A stretch of 64,000 nt of DNA from Terebella lapidaria (lineage: Eukaryota > Annelida > Polychaeta > Terebellida > Terebellidae): assembly GCA_949152475.1 (NCBI GenBank), contig OX424568.1:11321667-11385666 (forward strand), written 5' to 3'. How positions within the stretch are numbered: the first letter of the stretch is position 1; each line of letters starts with the position of its first letter. Below, one piece after another: positions 11,533 to 22,344 of this stretch. The notes under the pieces were generated by a model. The model did no database searches and had not been told where the DNA came from. It worked only from the letters and a program-made list of their open reading frames with translations. The position numbers were made by a program, and so were the translations under genes.

Positions 11533-14500
11533 TCATTTAGATCGAATCGCCATCTGCAAAGTTTTCAGTTTGTCATTTAATCCCAACCAGTCCTGCCAAA
11601 TCTCCTGATTCACTGGCACACCCGGCCCGTACAGCCTTGCGGGCAGTATGTAGTCACACCGCCTCATCCACCAGCCGATGCGGAACAGCTGAGCACAGTG
11701 GACGCCGATATGCGCTTCATTGTCTCTGTCTATCGTCGAGAAGGGGCTGTTGTTGTGAAAGCTTAGTCTGTCTCCTGTCGGTGAACAACGCAATGGATAT
11801 TATATCAAATATTGCAAACTTAACTTCACGTGGTGCTGGATTTTTGTCGAACAAAATTTCATTAGCTGTCATAACTGACGAATACAGATATTCAACTGTG
11901 GTCAGTGGATGCAAAGATTATATCATTACCATTTCAATCAATGAATATATGATTTAATAAAATCAATATACTTATATTTCCAAAAGTATATTCATATGTA
12001 GTGATGAGTTGACCCATGAGTAGGCTTCTATTATAGTAGGCCTACTGTTTCTGAACTCTGATTGTAGCGAGTTTATTTTAACAATGGACAAACTATCATA
12101 TACTCACCCGCATTCCCCGAATAGTTGCCGATGTGCAGACGGAAGTTGTCACTCTCTGGTCCGACCCGGAAACTGTCATACTATGCGTACCGATGCTCGT
12201 TGTCAAAGCTCATCAAGTCGAAACGCAGCCGGTACGACTTTCCCGGCACCGAGGTAATCTCATGCATGAATTCGTTTCCTGCCGATATTTGATTGACGAT
12301 AGTGGAAAGTAGTATATGATACTTGATTGTGGCATTTATCTCGAATACTGTGGATCATATATAGGGTCTACTAACAAATCACCTGCCCAAAACTCTCCCG
12401 TGAGCTCTCCGAATCCATCTCGATATGTTGACCAGTTTCTACTGCAGTTCACACGGGCCTGTATTCTTCTCGAAAGCACCTGTCGAGAATAACTTGAAAA
12501 TGAAAATCGTAATTATCTAATCAAGTACAAGTTACAGATTCAATGTAACATTGTGACTTCAAACGAAGTCAATGGCGATTGCAAACATATGATACATTTA
12601 TTCCATTGTTAGCGTCCAAAAAAACCCCCATGAAATGAGGTATGGAATGATAAGTCATACATGTGAAATACATGTATTCAGTCATACAAATGAGATATTA
12701 AATCCTACGTATCGTTTTTTTTTTTGCTCATATCATTGCGACACTTGAAGGATCGTGTCATTATTTGGCACACTTCCCCAGGATGTTAAACAATATTGGC
12801 TAATAAGTTTCAGATTTCACTTGCTAAAAAATGAGAAAAGTTGGCAAGCTATACCAATGTACTATTTCAATTCAAAATGGGATCTCGGGAAATTGAACAT
12901 ATAATTATTCTGGGATTTGGTCGTGTAGTATGACAAGAATAAACGTATATTTTGGATACATATTAGTGATGGAGCTTAACCCAGATGAATCTGAGTGGTA
13001 CTGTTTACATCCGAAAGATTTAAATGTGTTAATAAAAGTGGAGCTCATATTTGATCCTTTACCATTTGAATATTCATACATGCTGAAAGTTTGAATTCTG
13101 CAGTGTTATCCACATACCAACCAACCACCACCCGGCAAGGACATTTCGCAGAACACCTGCTTGTCTGGCATCACTAGTGGGTTTATCCGGTATACTGCCG
13201 AGCCAGCGCTCGCATCCTGGCAGTCAGAAACTGGAATCAAGAAAGTATCACCATGCAAACACCCCTATTGATAAGTACTTTCTGAATCACTGTGGGGAGA
13301 CGGGGTGCACTGACAATCGTTAGTGCATCCCGCTATGGCGAACACCACTCGCGGTTCGTTTTAATTTTCGTCATTTTCCCGATAATTACGATCTTGATCG
13401 ATACACACATACATCTGCTGATTCTTATGCGCACGAAACAACCGTTCGTTGCAAATACATGGCGATTTACGTTGGTTCGAGCATGAAAAACTCGTCTGAA
13501 AAAAAGCCGAATGATTCTCTAACGATTGTTTTTGTAATATCGAAGATTCCCTAACGAACATGTGAAGAGTCCCTAACGATCTTTTCTTCATTAATTCAAA
13601 TCTACGTTATTTAAATGTAAAACGTGAAATAAAGTATCAATTGACATGTGTTGATGTGTACAGATGATCTTCTAGTACATATTGCTTATTTTTAATGTGA
13701 CATTCGCTAATTTATGTCGCATAAATCAACGAATTCACAATGGTGTATGATATGGACCTATTACAATATACAAGTATTAGGCCTATATCATTAGGGAATC
13801 TCACTTTTGTTGTTGGTGAATCTTATCGCTAATTCTTTTCCTCAACATATCTCAACAAGAAATCGTGAGCTGCTTGAAATAACTAACGTTACGTATGTCT
13901 TTGACCAAAACACTAAGCTACCTTCGAAGTATCCATTTATCCACAAATGGACCTGTCATTTGATAAAATACGGTTAAAAACCAAACTGACCGTGTTTACT
14001 GTCCGCCATTGCGGGATGCACTAACGATCGTTAGTGCATCCAGTATCGCCACAGTGTGAATGATATTCATGTATACAATCACCATCTCACCCGTTTGTAG
14101 ACAATTTCAGAGTATTCTCGAAGAAGCCAAATTCACTTGATTGTCTGTGTGGGCTTCATATTGAAAAAAAAATATAAGGTAGGCTTTGAATTGCCACTAG
14201 GGAGAAACTATTTGTTATGAAGCAACAACAAATATGCCGGAAGGCCTCAAAAATCGGTTACAGAACAAGTTATGGTGGATGAGCTGTGTCAATCAAACAC
14301 TCAACAGAACCAGCAACCGGCGTTTTGTGTGCCAGTCAGATTTGCCTCTAATTTGACCTAGTTGATTATAATGAGGTTCCTGTTTGCCACCAGGATCGCC
14401 ACCATGTAATTCGGGTATAGATAAACCATAGAAACAGTCTACTGTGACATATAATACAAAAACGTAATAATGTTGCATTAAAATGTTTTCATGTTTTTTT

Positions 14501-16792
14501 TTTTTGCATAATGCAGACATTGGACATGACGTTTTTTGTACTTTTTAGGCATAATAGACATAATAGGCATAATATCAGAGCCCCCAAAACACAATGGCAT
14601 CAGCAGGTACCCCATTACTCTGGAATATGTGTCCCCAAATTTATAACTTGCTCCCAATCACACCTCAACCTGACATCTGAGAATGACTTACTATGACACG
14701 GGAAACATGGACAGCTAGGCCCAAGGTTAAGGGTTCAAGTGAGATTTCTTTTTTTTGTGAGGCAGGTAACCAGAACTGCGAGCACTGTTTCACATGGACA
14801 GCCTCTGTATGCAGGCCACATGACGACTGAGCACTGTCATGGCGATCTCTCTGTGTGGTCAACAAGGTGACAGACTGATATTTAAGTGACCATAACTATG
14901 TGCGGGCCAGATAGTGCTGCATGATTAAAACATCGTGACAAACCCCACATGGTCGGTTTTCGCGTGTAAAAAAGCGAAATGCCCATGAAATACCCGACAT
15001 TAACAGCGGAGCTATTGAAATAGCTTTTGTTCGTGAAATTCATGGTTTATGGTGCGATAGTTGACCAATACATCGTAACGATGTTTTGGGTACGATATGA
15101 CCGAGAGACATGTCCAGCCTTTTCTGGAAATCACGAGTTTACATGTAGGCCTACTTAAAGCAACTGCCTACGAAACCATTCAATATTTTTTGAAAACTAC
15201 ATTTCATATTAAATATGCTAAACTAACTGAAGGCACTGTATAATCTAATTGAAACAGTCAAATACCATGACTAATCTGGGCTTCCAAATGTTTCTCATGT
15301 AGAAAACCATGGGCGTCGTCGAAAACAATGGACAGTAGTAGAAAACCATGGGCGAGAAGTCGTAAAAAAACGATTTTTGCAGGGGCAGGTGCGCCCCCAG
15401 TGCTTTTGTTATTTCGCATCAGATGTGTTGCACAAAAATTTATTTTTGAAAAAAAAATTGCATACATTCGAAGGCAGTAGCTTTAACTAGCAAGCAAAAA
15501 CAGATGGCTCTTTCTGTTTACATTTCCTGATGCAACAATAATTAAATTAATATATATTTTACAAGTCAAATAATCTAAGATGTGGATATTGCAAGCAGAC
15601 TGGAATGAAATGTTATCCACCAATCACATCAGGCGAGAAAAAGGCGATAATAAGCATTTGACAGCGAAAAAAAGCGACATGGGTGATGTTCGGTTTTCTT
15701 ACATGTCGCGTTTGTCACGCTACAATAGCGACAGACCGACACAAGTGACAATAGCACAGCGACCACCTTTGTGTACAGGCTATATGGCGACAAGGTATAA
15801 CGACCATGTCATGCGGAGCAACTCTAAGGATCAAAATCGTGCGAGACGGATTCATTAAAATGTTTCCAGTGGACTACTTGTGTTAAATGTCATCAGACAA
15901 GATCTGTGCCCAAACAGTAATGCTCGGGATTATCCAGAATTTCAATCTCAGTTAGCCGCCGAACGTTCAGTGACACATCGAAATTGAAAATGACGAGTCC
16001 AAATGTGCATTTTTTTTTTGTTTCCAACCGCTGGTATTTTATCATTTATATAAATCCAATTATAATGGTACGTTCAAATCACAATGTGAGATCGCAATTT
16101 ATATGATATTTATGTTACTGCTGGTATGTAACGAATATTCTAATCTGAATAAAATATGTAAGGATTTCGCACTCAGTATTAATAGTCTAATTTGGTCGAA
16201 ATGTCTATAAGATATTTCTACATACTCCAATCAGCTAGATTTGGCGTAAAACATCTGAACAACATATATACTTTCACAAGGGATAGTTATTGATATTTTT
16301 CAGCTGTGAAAAATACGAGAAGCAAGGCAAAGTTCTATATATATTTATATAATATTTAGCTTTGTATTAAATATGTATGATTTTACCATATTGTTGCGAT
16401 GTTGAATCATGGATCGACTGCACCGTGTCGATGATCGCCATCATACTGGCTTCATTCGCCTTGTCAGAGCTATTACGCCGAGCCATGATCCAGAAGTTGA
16501 ATCCAACCATTCCGACGAGCAGGAATATCAGCACCACCACGAGAAGAGGCAGTTTTACATACTTCTTGCAATCAGCTGTTCCTTTTCTATCTATGACAAC
16601 GGGAGTATAGTCAGTTTCAGGGTCCTGACTGCTCGATTCCGGCCTTCTTGGTTCCTGATCAGCTACCAGTTGTCTGTTCGTAACAGATGGCAGATGGGCG
16701 TCTGGTTCCAGAGTGCTGTACGTGTTCTCAACCCTGTCGCTGCTTGGTGACTGCATCTGCTTGGGTATGGTCTCTTCTAACTCGATCTCCAT
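11533..16792 (-). CDS. Type II transmembrane fibrinogen-related protein (FReD), with an in-frame stop in exon 4
   Basis: Exons 16792-16387, 13230-13118, 12479-12383, 12278-12108 and 11774-11533 splice with GT-AG and kept phase to 343 codons. Exon 1 gives a cytosolic N-terminus starting MEIELEE, a membrane segment at about residues 90-112 (KLPLLVVVLIFLLVG) and a short stalk. Exons 2-5 give a fibrinogen C-terminal domain: SDCQDAS start, FCEMSLPGGGWL, NWSTYRDGFGELTGEFWAG, YRLRFDLMSF, GDRLSFHNNSPFST, the calcium-site region DRDNE, the HCAQ segment, and a final stop at 11533-11535. This is the architecture of FIBCD1-like pattern-recognition receptors, whose domain binds acetylated or charged glycans. 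In exon 4 the codon at 12183-12181 is TAG, where the family normally has Glu in the YAEYDSFRVG segment, so translation would end inside the domain. Everything downstream stays open and well conserved, so this is a recent nonsense allele, an early pseudogene or a base error. ATG at 16792 is preferred to upstream starts because it begins an acidic cytosolic tail. Confidence 0.88.
13288..14056. mobile_element. 769-bp TIR transposon (MITE) with RSS-heptamer-like ends and a 5-bp target duplication
   Basis: It lies in intron 1 of the fibrinogen gene. The left end starts CACTGTGGGGAGAC and the right end, read inward, CACTGTGGCGATAC. The terminal inverted repeats are about 56 bp with roughly 8 mismatches. 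TGAAT flanks both sides (13283-13287 and 14057-14061). Just inside the right end is a perfect 26-bp palindrome (14015-14040) built on TAACGATCGTTA, with a degenerate copy inside the left end. The interior carries further CTAACGAT-type motifs (about 13518, 13551, 13571). There is no transposase. A 5-bp target duplication with CAC-starting, heptamer-like termini is the known pattern of the Transib/RAG group. A Chapaev-type element (CACT ends, 4-bp duplication) is the main alternative. Confidence 0.85.
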
Positions 16793-17411
16793 CGTGAACG
16801 CAGTCCGAATGAAAATTTCATTTATGTGCGAGTATATATCTGTCATATATATATGTGTTGCGTACAATGTATCAGTAAGCCTATTGCATGACGCCTTCAG
16901 TGTAGAAAGGTTATTTCACTCTGATCCGGGTTCATTCAGCTGGCATATCAGGGACTTTTAGTAGCAACGGAACGTGGGATCCAATGACGCCAGAGAGTGA
17001 TGGGGAAATCCCTTGCACCACTAAAATAGTTCTCGTTCGGGAGATGTGTCTGAATGAGGGTTTGAAAAAGTTCAACTATCATAGAAATAGTAGAGAAATT
17101 GTACAGCTCGAAATGAAATGACAAGGTCAACGTCATTGAAAAAGGTGAAAAAAGTGAAAGTGCAATGATTTACTTTTAACAAGGTACTGTGCAAATTGAC
17201 ATTTATCTTATTTGTCAATTTAGGTAACGTGTATATATTGCTTTATCAATATTGCTGTCATTTAAATATTAAAAGTCTCAAATGGAATACGTACAGTACA
17301 TAATGTGATAAATGATACTATAATAATTAATACTTCATTGATATGAGTACCGTAAATGCTAGCCAAAAACTACCACTACGGATGCGAGGGTGATATAGTC
17401 TATGTGTGTTC

Positions 17412-17414
<3 letters not shown>

Positions 17415-17496
<82 letters not shown>
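17415..17496. repeat. (TA)41 microsatellite
   Basis: 82 bp of uninterrupted TA dinucleotides. The open frame across it (about 17400-17648 minus) is an Ile-Tyr artefact. Confidence 0.97.
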
Positions 17497-17499
<3 letters not shown>

Positions 17500-17850
17500 C
17501 ATGTTACATAGATGTATTTAAATAAATTGTTTTGCGTATTTGTCAGTTGCAGAGCAAGCAAGATATTGTTATCTGTGAAACATTCAGTAATCTGACACAT
17601 CAATATTATTGTTATAATTATATGTGGTAAATTCACATGTTTGATCATACTTTGATCATATTTTGATCATATTTTTGTTGCAGAGCCCTGTTCGTGTGAT
17701 TTATTTAAATCACCCAATTGAAAAAAACACAAGTTTTCTTCTATCCAGCTGGGAACAGTACAATTCGCCAAACCACATCTCGCACACCAGGTCAAATAGA
17801 TAAGTGTGCGGGAAGTGTCCAATACAATGGTCATGAGATCACTGTAGGGT

Positions 17851-17915
17851 GTTAGTTGCTCATTGTTAGAGCGTTCGCCTCACAAACGAGTGGTCCCGAG
17901 TGCTAAATCAGGTCT
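17851..17915 (+). repeat. tRNA-Val-like SINE head fragment
   Basis: GTTAGTTGCTCATTGTTAGA followed by GCGTTCGCCTCACAAACGAG resembles a tRNA D-arm/A-box and a valine (CAC) anticodon arm. The B-box region (GTCCCGAGTGCTAAATC) is degraded and no acceptor stem closes. This fits a tRNA-derived SINE rather than a working tRNA. Confidence 0.45.
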
Positions 17916-19679
17916 CGTTCACTGGCGACTGAATATTATAAATCCGTCTATCCACTGACACCAAGAAATGTTAAAGAACATGTTAGACAAAATCGTTCAG
18001 CAGTACAACTTTATTTTCTGATGAAATCTTGTATACCTGTAGATCAACATACACAGTCATTTGATACTGGAGTGTACATTCAAATGCAACTCAACCTGTA
18101 TTGTGAGCTACTGGAGAACACAATCTTAAGAAGCCAATACAGTTAAAGATGTGGTCGCAGAAATGTGGTCATTTGAGAGGGTAGAGGAAAGTCCCGGTTA
18201 GAGTAAATACCCAGTCAACTGGTATCGCCTCGATGTCTATGTTGTAATAAACACTCTCCCCTTTATAATCCATTACAGGACGCCATTTTGAGGCTCCCTC
18301 TGTATAGCTGTACTTTAACTATACTTTCACTTTTCGAAACCACCTTGCCCACGCGCAATGTTCCTTGGACAACAGCAGCCACCATGTACCCTGGATGTGT
18401 TTCCAATGTGTTGATGCCTCTGTCGGCGTTTGAGTTGCTGCTGTTCTCGTTTGTTTTGCTCTGCTGGGTCGACCGGGCTTGTATCGTCCGAGATCCAGTT
18501 GCCACCTGTGATAATACAGACCGAATACATGACGGTTAGCATTTGCCCGGAGTATGCAAAATGTATATGCTATTATGCAAATCCAATGGTAACCAATGTG
18601 TATGTGAAATGTGAAATATCACCTGAGGAACTGATCGCTCTTTTCGCATGACTATGCCAAGAGGGGATCTTTGGTCAGCTTCACCAGAAGTGAGCTCTTC
18701 CTCCTGTGTGGCATCACACGGAACCAGCGTATCCAGGTACCAGTTGGGTGCTGGTGGCATGACTGATTGGGGATCGGCCAAAAAGCTTTCCCACCACACG
18801 AAGTCCTCATTGGGGAAATACTTTTGGCATTTTTTTATGTTGTTCTGCAGACTGTCCCAGTTGTGTTTCCATTGAAAATTTGCTTCAACCAATGATGGCG
18901 TCCCCGTGGGCAACTTCTGCCTCCCCAATTGATCTTTGGTGAATATTTCCAGGGGTGGCTCTGAGAGTGGATCTGGTTGCCATGCTTGTTCCGTGGACCA
19001 ATGTTTGTACGAGATGGCTACGTGGTTTGGCGTGTCTCTGAAATTATCATAAATAATACATTCAAATAGTAGCTTGAGATATACTACACTGATCATATTA
19101 TATCTGCAGAAACAGTACATGAAGTTCATTAATTGATTCTAACCTGTATACATGCGGGTAGCTGTGGTTGTGGATGCTGTTAAGCACAGGCGATAGCCAT
19201 TCCTTTATGTCAAATACACAAGGCAGCAAACAAGGAGGCATCTTCCGGGCCTCCAAGCTGCCCTCAATCCTTCTCTCGAGATCCGGCAATGTGTACGCGT
19301 CGTTTCTCTTCAGCACAGATGATATTTTGCTAAACCGAGCATCGATGTCCTCATGTGTATGACCCTGTTCATAGTGAAATCACATTAATAAGGAACATGA
19401 AGCGAACTCTAATCGTAATGATGGAATCGCAATTCGCACAATATAGCAATACACTCACCACCATGAGGAAACTGAGCAGTATCTCCTCAACCATATCACG
19501 CCACAAGGCCCAAGAAATATTTATTCTACAAGATATAAAAATCATGGGATACTGTGAGTGCTTTAATATGTTACATTTAGTATGTGGATGGCGCAAAATC
19601 TTCATGACGAGTATGCATATCAACAAGCATGAGGAAATGATTTAATTAAATCATACATGACTACATCTTTTACTAATAG

Positions 19680-20665
19680 GTTTATCAACATCCAAAAGTA
19701 CCATGATTTAATTCAATCACTATGCCTTTTCACTTGATGCTATTAATTATTACGCTTTGGAATATTAGGTTTCAGCAAACAAAAGTAGCATGATTTAATT
19801 CCATCACCATGCTTTTTTCCTTGAGGCTATACACGACTACATTTTGTACCAGTACGTTTCAGCATAGAAAAGTGGCATGATTTATTTGAATCACCATTCC
19901 TTTTCACTGGATGCCATACACGAATACATTTTGCACTGAAAAGTGTTTTTCAACTTTCAATAGTAGCATGATTTAATTCAATCACCATGCCTTTTCACTT
20001 GCTGCTATAAAGTAGTACGTTTTGGAATAGTAGGTTCTTTTCACTGGATGCTGTACACGAATTACGTTTTACTCTTGAGAGGTTTTTCAACTTCCAAAAG
20101 GACCATGATTTGATTCAATCACCATGCCTTTCCACCTGATGCTATAGATGACTACATTTGGGTCCAGTAGGTTTCAGCATAGAAAAGTGGCATGATTTAA
20201 TTCAATCACCATTTCTTTTCATTGGATGCTATCAGAAACCCATAAAAGATGGGTTTCTGATGCTATACACGAATACATTTTGCACTGATAGGTGTTTCAA
20301 CATAAAAAAGTAGCATGATCACCATGCCTTTTCACTTGATGCTATAGACAAGTGAATTTTGTACAAGTGGGTTCCATCATACAAAAGTAGCATGATTTAA
20401 TTCAATCATCATTACTATTACTTGACACTATATACTACTACACTTTGCAATAGTAGGATTATCAACATCTAAAAATACCGTGATTCAAATCACTCGCCAT
20501 GCTTTTCGCTTGATGCTATACACAACTGCATTTTGTCTGTTTCAACATACAAAAGAAGCATGATTTCATTCAACCACCATGCGTTTTTGCTCTATGCTAT
20601 ACAGACTACATTTAGTATCTTCAAGCGTACAGAATAGCATGATTTCATTCAATGACCATGCATTT
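19680..20665. repeat. Satellite of about 87 bp, 11 units, inside an intron
   Basis: The motif CATGATTTAATTCAATCACC recurs near 19702, 19789, 19876, 19967, 20104, 20191, 20314, 20391, 20478, 20559 and 20637. Each unit also has a CACTTGATGCTAT and an ACATTTTG part. Most spacings are 77-91 bp. The 123-bp spacing is explained by a hairpin insertion at 20231-20261. The array ends only about 30 bp from the 5' splice site of the preceding DUF7869 exon. Confidence 0.9.
20225..20266. repeat. Hairpin insertion within one satellite unit
   Basis: ATCAGAAACCCAT (20231-20243), loop AAAAG, then the exact reverse complement ATGGGTTTCTGAT (20249-20261). GATGCTAT flanks the insert on both sides (20225-20232 and 20259-20266). 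Neighbouring units lack it. Confidence 0.9.
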
Positions 20666-21431
20666 TTGGTGATGTTAGGCATGATATCTCACCTTGTTTT
20701 CGCGGCCGCAGTTGTCCATTTGTATGTACAACTGTTTTGTCAGACGGTTGTTCCTCGCCTGGCGTGTGGTGGAATGAAGCAGGCAATTCATTGTCAGATT
20801 AGCGTCATGGGGCCACTGAGCGAAATCCATGATGATATCAATTTCCCGGCCGTGTATTTCGGCACCAACGATGTGCGTGTTCAACATATGGGCCGGATCT
20901 AACTCCTGAAAAGGAATGACATATATGGTAGTATGTTCACTTCGTTACATTGAACAGTTGATGGCCAATTCAAATGATCATACGTGTATTTGAATGTATA
21001 TATACCTAAAGTGGGGTAGATTCGATTTGGACTGATCCACTGATCCAGTTCCCTATATGTGTGTTGGGAAAATAACCCCGGGGACTGTTTCCAGTGTCAA
21101 TCCAACGTTGACATTATTTTCAATGCTACTTGTTCAGTTTCCATTGTTCACAGAATGAAGTGCAGACTTGTAACAGGGCTTGCCACATGTTCTCGAATCC
21201 GCTGTTTGTACGGACTGCTAAAACTGGCGAAATTGTTACCGTTTTCACATCGAACTTGTTACGAGTTTTATGTTTGCTTTTTTTATCAGTAAATATTATT
21301 TTAATTTTGATAGAATTATGGAAGGAAGAAGTAAACATCAATATCAAACATGTAATTCTTGAAGTCGTTTGTGAAGTGTTCATTATATACAGCAAGTTGC
21401 AAAGTCCTGCCATTATATTTAGCTATGCCTA

Positions 21432-21671
21432 TCAATGCTGGTTAGTATAGAGCATACTTCGCACGTACTCGCATTGATCACATTGATAAAGTTCCGGTGT
21501 TGCTGGGTGAATACCTCTCCTGTGAGCAGGCAACAAGGGCGATGTATAAAATGATTTTCCACAAGGGCAATCATAGCTGGGTGCTGCCCCGTGACCCGGA
21601 CCAGCTTCGTGTCTCAGTCTGCAGGACGCGTGGTTGAAGAGTCGATCACACCCGTCCTTCCGGCATTTCAT
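21432..21671 (-). CDS. C2H2 zinc-finger N-terminal exon, partial
   Basis: ATG at 21671 follows an in-frame TAA. The peptide begins MKCRKDGCDRLFNHASCRLR and contains two full C2H2 modules: C-X4-C-X12-H-X5-H, then C-X-C-X12-H-X4-H (CPCGKSFYTSPLLPAHRRGI). A third begins as YQCDQCEY before the exon end. GT sites after CEY (near 21455) could be donors. It may be the first exon of the DUF7869-like gene downstream on the same strand, because a donor after CEY would be phase 0 and the next exon starts in phase 0. That link is inference; it could be a separate finger gene. Confidence 0.5.
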   Translation of the reverse strand: MKCRKDGCDRLFNHASCRLRHEAGPGHGAAPSYDCPCGKSFYTSPLLPAHRRGIHPATPELYQCDQCEYVRSMLYTNQH

Positions 21672-21889
21672 CGTTTAATCGTTTAAACATATATAACAAA
21701 GTGTGTATGATCGGATGAGCAGCTCCTTCCCCAAACAAGCCTAACCTTAGCAGCTAATATGTCCAGGTAGATCATTCATTCCTCACCTCACTAAAATAAG
21801 TAAAGTACAGGTTAACAAATTGAATTAGCCTAACTTCTGATGATACCCTCTAAGAACGCTGATTTTCATCCCTGACAATCCATATTTAC

Positions 21890-22344
21890 CGTTCGTCGTC
21901 AAGCCCTTCTGGCGTACTGTGGTATTGAAACTCTGTGTGCAGTGCCAACCAGCTCGGGTCATCGATAAGTAAGAGCAATGGTATCCTCATTTTCCAAATA
22001 TGGAAGCATGCATGCATCATATTCTTTGATGAATATAACAATAACGCTATTTTCGATGGCTTCATAGAGATTTGGAGGCCCGCCTTTGGTGGTTGGCGGC
22101 TCTACATATCATTGAAGGCTAACTTATCAACGCCATCCTTTTGGCGGTGACCTCCCTGATGGTTTGCTGTCGTCTCTTTCTCTACCATGGATACGTAAGG
22201 ATGGCCCTCTGTGTCCTCATCCACGCGGAATGTGTCTTTCGTCATTGACGCCCAGCCTTTTCTGTCCTCTCTGACCAAAAAGAGAACAAAGATGAAACGA
22301 ACAAGCGTAAAGTGCGGCATCCGGATGGGAGTTGCAAGTTGCAA
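21890..22344 (-). pseudogene. Crypton-like tyrosine-recombinase fragment
   Basis: After a good acceptor (about 22276, pyrimidine tract then GGTCAG) the frame reads REDRKGWASMTKDTFRVDED, then GHPYVSMVE and a KETTANHQGGH segment. This pattern (RG-x-E-x-x-x-L/M-T-x-x-x-F, then T-x-x-G-x-x-Y-V, then T-K/A-N-H-x-GG) is familiar from Crypton/KCTD1-ZMYM-type recombinase domains. The frame stops at 22102-22104. A further coding-like stretch (PPNLYEAIENS, DDPSWLALHTEFQYH) follows down to about 21893 in two frames. The catalytic Arg-His-Arg-Tyr region is not seen. It reads as a decayed transposon piece next to the DUF7869-like gene. Moderate-to-low certainty. Confidence 0.35.

Larger units (their letters stand above)
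16793..18262. other. Intergenic between fibrinogen and DUF7869-like genes
   Basis: Contains a (TA)41 microsatellite (17415-17496) and a tRNA-like SINE fragment (17851-17915). No gene seen. TTTATT at 18010-18015 reads AATAAA on the minus strand about 250 nt beyond the DUF7869-like stop. Confidence 0.4.
18263..20905 (-). pseudogene. Transposon-derived DUF7869-like (DDE/integrase-like) gene with a frameshifted exon
   Basis: Exons 20905-20693 (71 codons), 19525-19459, 19364-19144, 19037-18623 and 18505-18263 all have GT-AG borders. Read in order they give an acidic start (HGREIDIIMDFAQWPHD), QLYIQMDNCGRENK, then NKYF, LLSFLMV, GHTHEDIDARFSKISSVL, a WSTEQAWQPD region and a Lys/Val-rich C-terminal part (HPGYMVAAVVQG). 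The MDNC..ENKNKY and GHTHEDID motifs mark the DUF7869 family, thought to be related to DDE transposases and common in cnidarian and lancelet genomes (family knowledge, no search run). The 67-nt second exon must be a multiple of three, since its neighbours are in phase 0, so it carries one extra base and breaks the frame after NKYFLGLVA. No 5' exons or start are identified. The intron at 19526-20692 is mostly an 87-bp satellite. Likely a decayed element gene. Confidence 0.65.

Noticed and set aside
16377..16750. Plus-strand frames of 77 and 113 residues
   Set aside because: Antisense shadows of fibrinogen-gene exon 1.
17400..17648. 82-residue minus-strand frame with a long Ile-Tyr run
   Set aside because: Produced by the TA microsatellite; no protein evidence.
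17851..17915. Functional tRNA-Val gene
   Set aside because: B-box is degraded and there is no closing acceptor stem; more likely a SINE head.
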